The notes under the pieces were generated by a model. That model saw nothing but the letters and a program-made list of their open reading frames with translations, ran no database searches and was not told where the DNA came from. A program made the translations under genes and the position numbers. From Glandiceps talaboti (Eukaryota > Hemichordata > Enteropneusta > Spengelidae), in assembly GCF_964340395.1 (NCBI RefSeq), contig NC_135555.1, forward strand, positions 3,158,501 through 3,222,500: a DNA stretch of 64,000 nucleotides, written 5' to 3'. The stretch's first letter is position 1. Each line of letters begins with the position of its first letter. Positions 24,601 to 39,958 of the stretch are shown piece after piece.

Positions 24601-27600
24601 GATGAGTTCAAAGCCATAACACTCCCCAGTTGCCTAGAATCCAGTTGCAATGTGTGAGATTTTGTTCTCGCCTTTCCCCTATCACGTCTAACATTTTGCT
24701 AGCAGCCATTTATTCAAACTTAAAATTAGATTTCAATTTAGTGCAGCACTGAAAATGGTAATGATATGAATAATTTGTATAGGTCAACCCTCCAAGTTTG
24801 TGCCAATCATGTGGTAACACTATTGACCGTGCCTCACAGTGGGAAAAATTTAAAACCGAATAAAAATTTGCGCCTGATTTCAGGTCAAATTTTCATTAAA
24901 TTAGACAGCAACCCCTGCATGGTAGGGTAAAACAAGAGCAAAATCCCCTCATGACTGGATTCTAGACAAACTCCCCAGTCCTTGTAGCAACATCATCAGA
25001 ACTTGGAAATGGATTAAAAATGTAAGAGTCTATTCTTCAGTATGTGTATGAACAATATGTACAGTACATTGTCAACTTGTGTCCCAAGGTTACTGTACAT
25101 GGACATGTATTCTGTACATTCTGTGATTTCTTGAAAACAGATAAATGTCATTTATTCTGTTGTCATGGACAATTCTGTGGTTTCCTATGAAGAAATAGTG
25201 TGCTACTCTATTTCTACATTGATAGCAGAATTGCTATAACAAAGATTTTAATCAGTCATGGTTATTGTATACATAACACATTATTATATAATGAAAACAG
25301 TAGCATTGGAAGTACAGTGTGCTGATATTCAGTATGATTTAAGATACAGATTTAGACATGATATGTAGTTTAGTGTTGACTGAGGGGAGGGGAGGGGGTG
25401 GCACCATACAGACCATTCCTATATGGTTATGATACCAAATCTTATGAATCAAGAATCACTTATAAATAACGATCATATGAACATGCTGAAAGGAAACCAT
25501 TTGTGTGGTAGACATCACTAAAATTGACAAAATTATCATGAAGGACAATACTAGTATGGCATTTTGAACTATGGCCAAAGAACTGAATAGTAATATTTAT
25601 GTGCCAACTGTTATGTAATCAGTGCCTTTATGACATGAAGAGGTGGAATATGATGATAATTGATGAAAAATTGGACATACAACTTACATTATATATACAT
25701 CATTCATATATTGATTCAGTACAGACATACATATACTGTATTTTATATCTCAATTACACAGTATATAATCAAAGTTGTTGATTGTAAACAAGATGTAATG
25801 GAACATTTCTGTCCAGTCATTATCTGTCATATCATCATATCATATCCTTGCCATTAGTTGTGTACAAATTATATGTGACACTTAAATTCATGAGACCATC
25901 ATTTATCTGTGATGGAGAGGGTGTTATAATAGATAGATCGATGAATTTGTATGTCATGACATTATTACCAGGCGTCACTCTATTACTGGTAGGCACCTGT
26001 TGTCCCATATGCATTCTATTATATTAGTAGTGATAGTTTGCAGTTCTTCAAAATTAGAGACTCACCTGAAAGCAACTATAAGCTTACAAGGAGTTAAATT
26101 TGAAAAAAGATACAAGTACATAATATTGAAAAGTGTGATCAACAGTGTGCCCTCTAATGATAGCCAAATTTTGTTGAGTCAAAATGATAAAAACTGGCGT
26201 TTCTTTTGAGTCACCTCATAGTAAGACCTCTTAAGAGATAGGGGAACACCAAATTTTGGTGCGTCACTAGAAATTGTGTGTGTCAGTGACACGTCAAATT
26301 GGCTTAGAGGGCACACTGATGATTGAGAATACAAAACAAATGAACAAGAATATGGAGATGTAGGTTTTGCACAGCTGTCAAGTTTGCCATCCCTAGGGCC
26401 ATGCAAAATAAGAAATGGGATGTAAGGTTACTGCCAATTGCCAATTGACTAGTAGAGTAAGCAATATGATCCACATTTTGATTATTAGAATACTGGGGTA
26501 AACAAAAGATATAGAGACCATGAGCAGGGTTGTTTGTGATGGTTAGGATAAATGCATGTCATTGTGGGGAGGCTGTCATACATTTGTACACACATTGTGA
26601 TCTGATCTAGGTATTCATAACAGTAGAAATAAACCAAAATTTGCAAGTATAGTATTTGTTAAATATTGTTAATTAAATTGCCCCAAAAACCCTTACATCA
26701 ACATCAAGAAATCTAGTTTGTCAACAGTTATTGCTGTCTTGAGGAATGACATGACAAATGACAGATGAAGGATCACGTGAGTCTGATTGTCATGATTACT
26801 CATCACAACCAGACTGAGACATAAACATTGAGAAATAAAGGTCACCTACCCCAGAGATCAATGTTTCAAAATTGAGAAGATGTGTTCTCAGTCCATGAGT
26901 TTATGTCCTAACATTATTTGTTTATTTTATGTAGTCTTGAAGGACTCTTGAGTAAGATTTCAAAACAAAGCATGTTGGCTTTAAGAGAGGGACATCTCAT
27001 TTGTCATTCTACATCATACTTTCATGTGGAATGTTTAATCTTTTGAAGCATATCTCATAAAATTGATAAGGACAGTAGATTCTTAGGGACTTTCTAATCT
27101 AAAGGCTTATAACAACTTCACATGGTAATGGAAGGTTTTACTTTGTAAATAAAATGTATTAAATATAGTATATTGAGATGTATTGTAATTACAGTATTGA
27201 CATTTGTGCTCTGCTTTGTTTTCTAGAACGCGGTGATTGATATGTTTATAAGTACAATTTTTAGACACCTAGTGTATATTAGATTGTAATGCAGTATACT
27301 CTAATATAATACAATACATTACAATATAATATAATACAATATAATATAATATATAATGTAATGTAATGTAATGTAATGTAATGTAATGTAATGTAATGTA
27401 ATGTAATGTATGTAATGTAATGTAATGTAATGTAATGTAATGTAATGTAATGTAATGTAATGTAATGTATGTAATGTAATGTATGTAATATGATATAAAG
27501 TGTGTTGTTTGTTTTATTTCAGTAATGTTACAGCCTTTTGAATATGATCCCAATGAGAAGAATAAACACAAATTCATGGTACAGACTATGTTTGCACCTC

Positions 27601-28594
27601 CTGGAGATATTGATCAAGATTCAATTGTAAGTTCATTATATATATTTTCATTTTAGCATTACATGGGTCAGCTGTTCATGACACCTTATTTCTTGCATAT
27701 TAAATGATAGTATACCATGGTACAAAAAATGTAAGGCTGTACTGTACATTTGTATATAAATGGACCCCAGTGTACCCTCTAACGATAGCCAAATTTTGTT
27801 GTTGTGGGTCAAAATGATAAAAACTGGCATTTCTTTTGAGTCACCACATTATAGTAAGAGATAGGGGAACTCCAAATTTTGGTGCGTCACTTGAAATTGT
27901 GTGTCAGTGGCACATCAAATTGGCTTAGAGGGCACACTGATGGATCCTATGTTTAATGTAAAAGTGCAGGTGTGCAAATGAGTAATGTATTCATTTTCAA
28001 GTGCTTTGCCAATGTTGCCAAACATATTATTTAATTAATCATTCTTTTGTGGTGATACAAAACTGAAGAGTCATTTTAACAAAGTGTATTTTGTAGCCAA
28101 ACCATTCAGTACCACTGCACAGAACAATGCTTCTGATATTGGTGTGTTATAAATTGGATTGATTGGTTGGTTGTTTAATCAATTAATCAGTTCTTTATAG
28201 CAGTCAGGAATTTAGAAATCACGACTTGTTAAGTTCACATATATAAAATGCAAATCCAGTACAAATGCCTACTTTGTTACGAGTGAGATATCACTTAACA
28301 TACTGTAGACAACAGCCTACTCAACACACAGAATATTTTAATGCATTCAAAATAAAAATCCAATTTTCTTATGAAGTCTAATAAATAATTGTTAAATGTA
28401 GTTTCCACTAAGACTGCATGTTGATAACTTTGTTAGTGGTAAATTTTCTTGCACAATATGATCTGTCTCTGTTAATTTGTAACTTTCATGATGTAATACT
28501 TCTTCATATCCAAGGTACAGATAAGAGGCGATATATTGAAATTAACGGAGTTAGAGGATTGTTTTTCATTGGAAATAGACAGACTGACAAACAG

Positions 28595-28664
<70 letters not shown>

Positions 28665-28694
28665 ACACACACTCACACATACACACACACACAC

Positions 28695-28733
<39 letters not shown>

Positions 28734-31700
28734 CATGATACTTCAGTTGCAGCATAATTTTACAACATAATTGATTATGATAAAATGCCCATTACATGTA
28801 CTTGTCTGTAATAATATACATTTGTAGTCAGAACACTTGGTGATTTAGCGAGATCTCAATAATAAAATAAATCATGGGATTAAATGATATTAAATCCTTG
28901 CATGTATGAATATTTCTAAATTGTGCATAGCCCATTATACATTTCTCTCACTGAGAAGGCAGATTTTGGTTGGTTTTACATTTGTACATTATTATGTACT
29001 GTACTTGGATTTTGCTGTTTAAATCAATCATGTATTTAAAGTGGTTGAATATAAATTATGTACAGTACAGAGTGAATATAATACAGCTGCAGCTATTGCA
29101 TACATCAACACACCAGTAGTCAGTGTATGGGTGAATATAATACAGCTGCAGTTATTGCATACATCAACACACAGGCACAGTCAATGTATGGATATATGTA
29201 CAGTGAATATAATGCTGCAGCTATTGCATACATCAACACACAGACACAGTCAATGTATGGGTGAATATAATATAGCTGCAGTTATTGCGTACAACACACA
29301 GGCACAGTCAATGTATGGATATATGTACAGTGAATATAATACAGCTGCAGTTATTGCGTACAACACACAGGCACAGTCAATGTATGGATATATGTACAGT
29401 GAATATAATACAGCTGCAGTTATTGCATGCAACACACAGGCAGTCAATGTATGGATATATGTACAGTGAATATAATACTGCTGCAGCTATTGCATACATC
29501 AACACACAGACACAGTCAATGTATGGGTGAATATAATACAGCTGCAGTTATTGCATACATCAACACAAAGACACAGTCAATGTATGGATATATGTACAGT
29601 GAATATAATACAGCTGCAGTTATTGCATGCAACACACAGGCAGTCAATGTATGGATATATGTACAGTGAATATAATACTGCTGCAGCTATTGCATACATC
29701 AACACACAGGCACAGTCAATGTATGGATATATGTACAGTGAATATAATACTGCTGCAGTTATTGCATGCTACACACACAGGCACAGTCAATGTATGGATA
29801 TACAAGCAGTGTAGAGTGAATATAATACAGCTGCAGTTATTGCATGCAACACACAGGCAGTCAATGTATGGATATATGTACAGTGAATGTAATACAGCTG
29901 CAGTTATTGCATACAACACACAGGCACAGTCAATGTATGGATATATGTACAGTGAATATAATACAGCTGCAGTTATTGCGTACAACACACAGACACTGTC
30001 AATGTATGGATATACAAGCAGTGTAGAGTTGTATGGATATACAAGCAGTGTAGAGTGAATATAATACAGCTGCAGTTATTGCATATATCAACAAACAGGC
30101 ACAGTCAGTGTATGGATTTGAAAAACAACATCCTGCCTGATGACTATTATTATTGGCAAAATTCCAATGTTGGATATTCTACTGTTCTGAGAACAGTAAC
30201 ACTAACAGCGGGTTTGGATTTGGTACTGTATACAGGTACATGTAGCATTTAACTAAGTCCTTTCAATCCTAACCTTAAGGCTTTTGAAAAGAAGGGGATT
30301 TAACCCTGTGATTTCTGGAAAGTGTGCCTCACCTATATTTCAATTAGCATGTTCAATTGTTATGCAAATTTACCATACACCTATAGAAGTAGTTTTTCCT
30401 GGAAGAGAACACCTACATACATACATACATGATGATGTCAGCATGAACGCCCATCATAATCTCTACATTGAATCATTTAAAAAGAATCTTTGAAGTAAAC
30501 ATTTATCTAACCAATAATATATGATAGGCACAGATGTGTTAATTTTGATGTTGTAGTAGAAAATATTTTACTGAAAATATGAAAATATTTAGGTAAGAGG
30601 AAATAGTTGTGATTTATAAATACATCCTGTCGATGTGTTTTCATACAGAGACAGAGTATTCAACACTATAGTTGATATGTCTAGTGCCATGGTCTGATCA
30701 ATAATGTGCAATGTATAATCCAGATGCACTAAGGATGACTTGTTTTATTAATTATATCTATCACCTGCAGCTTTTTTACTGTGTCAACGTCAAAGTGCAA
30801 GGTTAATCTTCAAAGAAAGGAAACCTGCTGATTTGTGCTGTTTTACTTCAGGGCAGTCAGTCATTAATTGCAACCTGATTAATACAAATGTGTATGTGAA
30901 TATAATATTTTGGTACACTTAAAATGTATGTATATTTGCAAAAGTTCTATTAATTTATGAATATCACAGGTATTCTTCAGATGCATGTTGAGATACATGT
31001 ACATGTACACTTAGAAAGTATTAACATTTATAATTTATTCTGAGACAGTATCAGTAAATGTGTACATGTAACTGATGAACTGAGGAAATAATGCAATTTT
31101 CAGAGTCATTATATTAAGAGAGAATATTGATAGACATTCTTACCAGTATTCAATAAACAATAGTGTATAGTTAAGAAAGTCAACCCAAATTTTTTACTTG
31201 CCATCAGTAATGGTCAGTGAATGTATAACCAATACTACTAAGTTTTGCTATATATTGTATATCTTCCTTTCTTGTCTCTATAAGCCAAGACATGACTTAG
31301 GGAGGGCAATGAGAGGTCAATGTTTAGATTGATGGTGTTGTGTATATTTAGATGTATGGCTTCATTATGTTTGTATCACTATCAAGCACATTATTCATAC
31401 ATTTTGATGTAATTAGGTGTAATAAATATTCTTGTATGCTTATGTATATTTCAATTATTTGTGTAATTTGGAAATATTTTGAAAATTAAAAACCTTTCTC
31501 TGTGGATTAGAACAGTGTGTAATGCTGTGGTAAAACATTTGGACATGCATTCAATTGCTAATCATTAAAAGAATTGACCAGACATGTCTACAATGAACAT
31601 GTATTTACGACAAAGAATGAACACAGCCTTGAACTTTACAGCTAGAAATTTATCATGTAGATGTAGATGAAGGTTCATAACATTAAATGCTAGTATAGTA

Positions 31701-34700
31701 GTCCATTGCATGGTTGTGTAGAATACTGATGTCGTGTGGACTGAAGAGAGGGCAGACAAGACTGGAATGTTACATGTATTATGTTTACACTACATGTCTG
31801 GATGAGTTCATCTTGATCTCTCTACAGTACTGAATTCAGCTGGCATTCAGTTTGTCCTGTAATGAAAGATGAAATGTTTTGTTGTGGTTCAGAAATATAA
31901 GAAATGGAGAGAAAAAAATACTTCCTTACCATATAGTAAGGGGTAGGAGAAAGCTAAATTTGATGTGGCATAACATGTCAGTAGTGGTTCAAAGTTGTGT
32001 AGAGGACACTCTAATTATAGATTAGGTTGCCATGTTTAAATATTACAATCATTATGTTTTTGCATATGATTGCTGATATCAAACTTTGGTCATTGCCCTG
32101 ACAATAGTTTGCTGAAGATACTATACAAACAGATGGCAGACATCAGTAACAAGAACTACATATATGTAGAAAAGATTATGTACAATGTATATATATGTAA
32201 ATGTACTTGAATAGAAAGTTATGTATTTACTTTGGTGTAAATATTGAGTACTAAATGTATATCAGTCTTGGTCAGCTCATTTACATGTACATGTAAGAGT
32301 AGATTGTAGAGCTCATAGACTTAAAAGATCTCCCCATAAAAGGGGGATTTTGTTGTAATTTTAAAATTCTTGTATTAACAAAGAATGTAGGGCGGATTCT
32401 AGGACCACTGTAGAGGCAGATTTTATGCATGTACTGCTTCAGTAACAAAACATTGCATTTGTTGGGAAGTGAAAACAAGAGTGGGTAGCACTTGTTTATC
32501 AGGTTTCATGCATGAAAGTGTATCCTGTTGTAAGAAACCACAAACACTGTATTGATGTTAACATGACCTTGTAAAAGTGACTTAAAAGAAGTACATGATA
32601 AACTACAATCAGGCCTTGTATAATAAACGATTGTGGCTGTATAGCTTTCGTTCCTATGTAACTGAATAGAACATATTACTAGTATTTATGGATCATGTCA
32701 ACTTGATATGAATACTGGATCAACCACAACAGAATATTACATGTATATTGCAATTACTATAATAATAACCAAATGAAGAATGTCAATAAACAACAACAGG
32801 ATGTTATTAGCTATTGACAATATAAATCCAGGGTCTCCACATGTCATAACACAGTTATAGTTTGTGTAGATTTATAGAATACATGTACGTGACAGATGTA
32901 TTCTTTAATACTTCAAGGCATGTAGATTCACAGTGACAAATGGTGACCAACTGAAAATTAGAGGGGGGTGTTGAATACTGCATCACCAGTACATGTGTGT
33001 GTATTGATTTATACTATACCAGTCAATATTATAGTATATACTATATCATTATGGTGATGAGTTGGAGGTGCCCAGAAATCTAGGGTTGTAGCAAGCACTG
33101 ACTACCATGATGTTTATCATTTTATTTATACAACATAGGTGGAAGGTGACAAGTACACACATACTGTACACACTTTCCCCTTGTGTTCTTTAATATTAAT
33201 ATACTAATGTACTCTTTGATACTTCTATTTTTGAGTTCAGCTGTTTCAGGTCACATTTCTAACACCAAGGGTATACATTACCATTCACAGTTATTAGGAC
33301 TTAATGAGCTAATGAATTGTCTTAGCTCACTGCCATCCTCTTTACATGTATCTTCAACAAATTTATTTACATTTTTGACATGCATAGGTGCATTGTTGTA
33401 TACATACATGTAATTACATATTGTACATTACCATCATAGCAATTGCTTTGTTTCATTGAAAAGTATTTCAGAAATGCTGTGTGATAATTGTATCTACATG
33501 TTCATATATGCCATAACTTCTCACACATTTTTTTTATTAATTTGGTACTGTGCATATTGTACCATTTTTATTTCAGCTTTGTAGCCACACAGTTGGCAAG
33601 TCTTGACAGAGTCAAAAGTGTCAGAAAAATATACATGTAGAATTTTCCATTGACATGTTCAGTTCCTAATATTTGCCATTGATATGTTCATGTATATTTT
33701 CTTTACGCTCTGAAAAAGGGATGTGGTAGCATAATCACCATATCTTATGTGTTAATATTTATACTTTATATTTTAAGCAGTACTGTATAAATTGTCTTAT
33801 GCCTATATATATTACTTCAAATACCAATATTTAGTTCTGAATACATTTTTACCTCAGAACTTGTAAACATTCACATATATACATGCATAGTAGACGTACA
33901 TGTATACATTTTCAGGTCCATGTACATGTATATGAAACATACAGAAACAGTGTATGTTAGAAAAAGCTGGAAATGTTGCATGTTTGCAGAATTGGTGACT
34001 TGTAAAGCAGAATTTCCTGACTGTTGTAAAAACTGTAAAAGGATATGTTTCTGCTGCTGAATGTTGTAGACAACAATTCATGCTTGACTGTTGTAGAAGT
34101 ACATGTAGATTATACAAAATGTATGTGGAATCAACCCTAAAGCAGAACTTTGCTAGTTACATGTAAATGGTAGATCTCCTGATTGCTGTCTTGATCCCAA
34201 GACCCACTGTAGTGTCCTAATCTCACTGTAGTGTCCTGCTGTTATTGTTCTCTGTAGTGGAAAGAAGCCAGTGGTACAGATTTGATGGATTCGAAGCTGA
34301 AGTGTGTATTTGAACTGCCAGTGGATTCACAACAACAGGTAGGCTTTGCAACACTGCATGTAAATCATGTACTGTATGTACTGTCCACTCTACTAACTTT
34401 GCATGTTGTGTGACTCTCTCTCTTTTATGGCCCTGGTAAATGCATGGACTGTTGTTCCAATCTCTCAGCTCCCTGTGGATCTTTATCAACATTTTGCACA
34501 CACATGATGCATATACATACCGGTACATGCTTGGTTTACAGGATATTGGTGAAATAACATCCAAGGAGGATGCTGTGAAGTACTCAGCATAAACATATTT
34601 CTTTTTCTTTTTTAAGGGAAGGTTTTGTAATTTAAATGTTATTTAAATAGAATTTATTGATTTTAAAAATATTCAACAAACCCAAATCATTACAATATTT

Positions 34701-36625
34701 TTTCTGAATGAGAAGACATAGTTATATTCCACAGGTTACACTTTATGAAACATATCAATATTCAAATTTGGAATATTGCAAAAAAGTCTAAGTAATTCAA
34801 ATAACTCATACATGAAATACTTGAATATTTTGCCTACATCAAAATGAAAGATGATCTTGAAGTATACAGCAATATCTATCATCATCTACAACTGTTAAAA
34901 TAAAAGTGAACTATTTATATCATGAGTGATATTAGTTTCATGAACAACATCCATAGGTATGCTCAATGATATTTTCCTTGGACACGATTCTTAATTAATT
35001 AATTTTACCGTGATTGTTTTTATCAAATTTGTGGAAACAAAATATGTATATTTTTGGACGAATATAAATTTATATATAACCCTGACCTTTCTTATTGCTA
35101 GGGAATAATTTTCCTTCATGTCCCAAGGAATATTGTGTTTCTTATAGCCCTTCATCTGAAATGTATCTTAAAATAATAAATACACTCTCTACATATAGCA
35201 TCAGAGTGATTTAAGAGAAAAATATTCAGCAACATATTGAAACCTTCCCATGTATGATATCGTATGACTCGTTTCACGACTATATGAGACGCAGAAAATG
35301 GTGTCTTTCTTTATCAAATTATCGATTGCAAAGAATGTCTGGTACAAAGTAGATTTATATACTGTATTGCAAGATTTATACAATGAGTTCAACGAACTTT
35401 TCAAAGCAGCAATCAATGATTCAATACGTTCTTTTCATTTCATTATACATGTACGTCACACCAGTTCTTTTCATTTAGTACTGATACTTGATTTAAACCT
35501 GAATATGCTAAAGTAACCATGACATTGATCTTATTATCAGTACAGATGTCGCTAACAATCAAATAGAATCTACTGATACAAATTTGAAGAAATTATAATA
35601 ATTAAGATATTTTAGAGAATTATGGCAGGGTCAGAGTATTTTGAATGACTTGATGTATGATTGATGATAATTGAAATTGTTGCCATACAGATGATTAATT
35701 TTGATATCTGTTGTTGTATATGTCAATTTATCGCCATACATGTACTGATGATTCCATAATACATAATATATGTACATAATACATTATATATTTTGAGTCA
35801 TACTGAGTACCTTGCTGTGAATTTCTGTATATAAATATGTGAGGGGACAGGCCCAGACTAGCTGTAAGCTATTACCTGACTCCCCCATTTACCCACTGTT
35901 ATATTTATTTGGGGTAAATAAACAGATTATAATTCCCTGTATCATGAGGCACTTATGTTGACCTGACATAGTTACATCAGTATGGCTTCCGAGTAGCAGC
36001 TTGTCTCAGCTCTCTTTCTATAACAGAATATTAAACCTTGGAATTTTCTTAATCTATTTTGAAAGGTATTGTAAGTGACATGGTTGTATAAATATTAATA
36101 AGTCCAATCTTTGTGTTCAAATGTTAGCATTCATATTTATTGGGAAATTGTAACAAATTTATATAGTTATTACAATGTATTAGAAGTATGGAGAAGGGGG
36201 AAGGGGCTGAAGTCTCTTCTGGGATGATAATTTATCAATAATAATGATAAATTTAATTCATTATGAGTCAGTTCTTTGTGAGATGGAGTTCTCGGCACAG
36301 AGTGATTAGATGGAAATAATTCTTTCTAATTCTAAACTACCATACAAGTGATTTGTCACTGCTGGATAGATGTGATTTGTCATGAAGTCAAGCACATAAT
36401 TGATGCATTCAGTTCCTCTCAACAGCTGTAGATAGTTTAACAAAACATTATTATCTGTGTGCAACTCAGCTAAGTGACACAGAGTTAGGGCAAAATATTT
36501 GTACATGTCTGTGCATGTATGATGAATATGAAAAATAACTGATAAATCTATATGGTTAATTACTATATATGTCATTGAGTTTGTGTTTTCATATATGTAT
36601 ACACACAGACACACACACACACACA

Positions 36626-36665
<40 letters not shown>

Positions 36666-39600
36666 AAGAAGGAAATCATGGATTCTAACTTGTTAAAATT
36701 TTGATATATTAGGGAGGATATCAAAGTTCCATCGAAGGGAAATTTGAGTTATAGCAAGCACTGATACTGTGGTGGTCAATCAAGTTATTTTGGGTCAGAA
36801 GAATTCTTTATCGTGTTATGAATACATCTATTTATACAGGATATATTTAGATCTGTCAGCTATAGGTGCTGACCTAAAATTTACACTTAGACTAATTATC
36901 TTGATGTTATTTTTGTTCTTTTACAAAACCAGTAACATAAGTCAGTGATCTCAGTGTATCTTTTCATAAGAAGCAATCATTACAAATTACCTTTCGTTTT
37001 CACAATTCATATATTTTTAGTTATAGTCAATGATAATTAATCACTTTGAAAATATGGAGTATAATTTGAAATATGATATAATCAGTCACCTTTAACCTCT
37101 GACATTGTCATAGGAATAGTACAAAATTCACATCAGTGTACACATATATGGTGATTAAATGCTGCTAGAACTGTACTAAGGTGTATGAAAATGTATGTAA
37201 AATAGTCCTCTAAGATGGAAAGTTCGCCTAACGGTTTTAGCAATAACTGTTAATCAAAAAACGGAGGTTAATTAAGGTAACAACTGACTCATTTAGCTGC
37301 ATGATCTTAACCTCTGTTTTTGATAAAGAGTTATTGCTCGAAACGTTACGCAAACTTTACATCTTAGAGGACTGTTTAACATACATTTTTATGTGGTGCA
37401 TATTCTATCCTAGCTCACACATTTTCTGGAAAAATAATACATAAAATATACATTTAATCGTGAAATGAAAAAGAGAAAACTCGGCTAACATTAAAAATGA
37501 AAATTGTTATTTTATTTTATAATATATGTTTCTGATTGTGATTAGCATTATCATATTGATCAGACTTCTTACAGCATCAAGATTTGTTGTCACTTGAAAG
37601 ATACATGCTATTATTAGTATTAGAAAAAAGACACGTTTAATAGCATTCAATTTGTAAAATAAATATTTGAAGGAAGTGATATTTTGCTACAGCAAATACA
37701 TGCTAAGTGAAAGAGTTATTGATAGTTGAGTGGATGCCACTCTGATAGAGTTTTCATCAGAGTAAGACTAAAAATAGTCCATGTTATCAAAACACTAGAT
37801 CTGTTGTGTATCAGTAGGATATTGGAATGGCTCTTTGCGTTTTAACTCCTGTAGTGCATAAAGAATAGGAAAAGATCTTTTTCAAAAATGACTTCTTACA
37901 TGAGATGTAATATTTTTTTTTAAACTTGCTTAATATAGTGCATGAAGAATGGGAAGGGAGTTTTAAAATGATGACTCACAACAGACACAATTATTGTAAA
38001 ATGTAGTGATTAGATGTTGCATAGATCCTGTTGTCATATCGCTCCATCTATATTACATAGATTCTATCAAAACAATGTAAATTTAAAACTAAGAAAATGT
38101 AGGGTTATGCTGTATGCAAATGTACTATGAATACATCAAACCATGTGTAAATATAAAAGCAGGAGAATATATGGGTATACTGTGTGCAAAGTTATTATGA
38201 ATACAGAAATGCATCATAGAAATAGATGTTGATTGTCTATTTTGAAATTATCCTGCTTACTTTTTTTTTCCAAAGATAATCAAAAGAGAAAGTGAAAATA
38301 AAACCCTAAATATGAAAATGTATAATAGGTTATTAGATACAAAAAAAAAATGTGATGCGAATAGCATTGGCTTTAAATTTAATCAGAAAAACTATACACT
38401 TGTGGTAGTATCGGGGTAATCATGATATATATCCGATATACATGGTAATGTTAGGGGATTGTATTTTATTCATTCAATATAATTAAAATGAGATAGTTAC
38501 AGTGCCAATTCTTCTCATTGTGCCAATGGTTCACCTTTCATCTCATCTCATCCATGAAAGCACTTATTTTAATGAAGGAAACCAAAGGATGTCCACTGAT
38601 ACTGATTAAAACTAAAAATCAGCTTTGTCGATATCTTTCTGTGCTTAAATGTAGACTATTTCAGTTGTCAATGGCTTTAAATGTTCACCAATACAGAAGA
38701 TGGATTTATTGAGAGATTATACAAGTTGTCTTTGTAGTCAAGGGAAATTACTATAAAGTATAAGTTCATTCAGTCTAGTAATGTTATCGATGCAACAACA
38801 CTCACTTTTCCTTTGAATTACACAACATCAGGATAAATATTATATATCATACTGGCTATGGTTTTGTAATATTTTCATTGAAAATGCGTGCATGTACATT
38901 TGTAATTTTGCAGATTTTGCTTGATGTTTGTGATTCAGTTATTGGGAGATGTGCCAAGTCATATTAGTTTAAAACTCTTGGTTTCATAACTTCAAACTTA
39001 AAATAGAAATTGCTGAATGTTTTGCATTGCAAAGTGTGTCTGTGGAAAACATTTTGTCACTTCTTACTCTTTTTTTCAGCGAATGTGTTGTGCTGTTTAT
39101 GGCTATTGAAGACAGTTTGTCACTTCTTATTCCAGTAACAGTAATTTATTACAGATACAGTACGAGACCTTTACCTTGTTCATTCATATTTAACTATTAA
39201 TGTACATTGTCAATGGTTACCACACTTTTAGCATGTTACATAAATTTGGTATATAGTTTATATCTGGTGTCAGTTATAAGTTTAGGTTGCTTTGTCCTAT
39301 CACCTCCTAAGTCCTCTGTCCTCTTATCTTCCCTTCAATATTGGTTAATGGGGTGTGTTAACTTACTGTGTCTGACAGAATGATCTGGATTCTAACAAAT
39401 ATCAGGGTGGAAAGGACATGCAGACGAAGCCAAACATCAAGTCACCCGAAGCACGGGGTCAGAGTTCACCTAAAGCCACCAATGTTTCAGATCAAGACTT
39501 TCGAAGAGCAGTAGAGGACAATAAGCGACTTCAGTCAGAAATCAACCATCTCAAGCAAGAAAATACTGTTCTAAGGGTAAGTCAACATCTTGTGCAAAGA

Positions 39601-39887
39601 CATTATGTTGTTCGATTGTCAAAATTTTTGCAGAGAATGATGGGTTTTCTAAGTTTTTGGAGACATTAACATCATTGCTTGATCAAGGTCTGTAGTAGAA
39701 ATATGGAAGTGTTTTAAAGTTACCATTCCAGACTGACTATATTTCACTGTCTGATAATAGTTATATTTGCCAAAGTTTAAATGTCAAAATTTTATCATAC
39801 AGAAAGAGAAGTAAGCATTATCTACATGCACTATTGCATGAATTAGTGGTAAACATGGATCTCAGCTGTATACATACATACATACAT

Positions 39888-39958
<71 letters not shown>

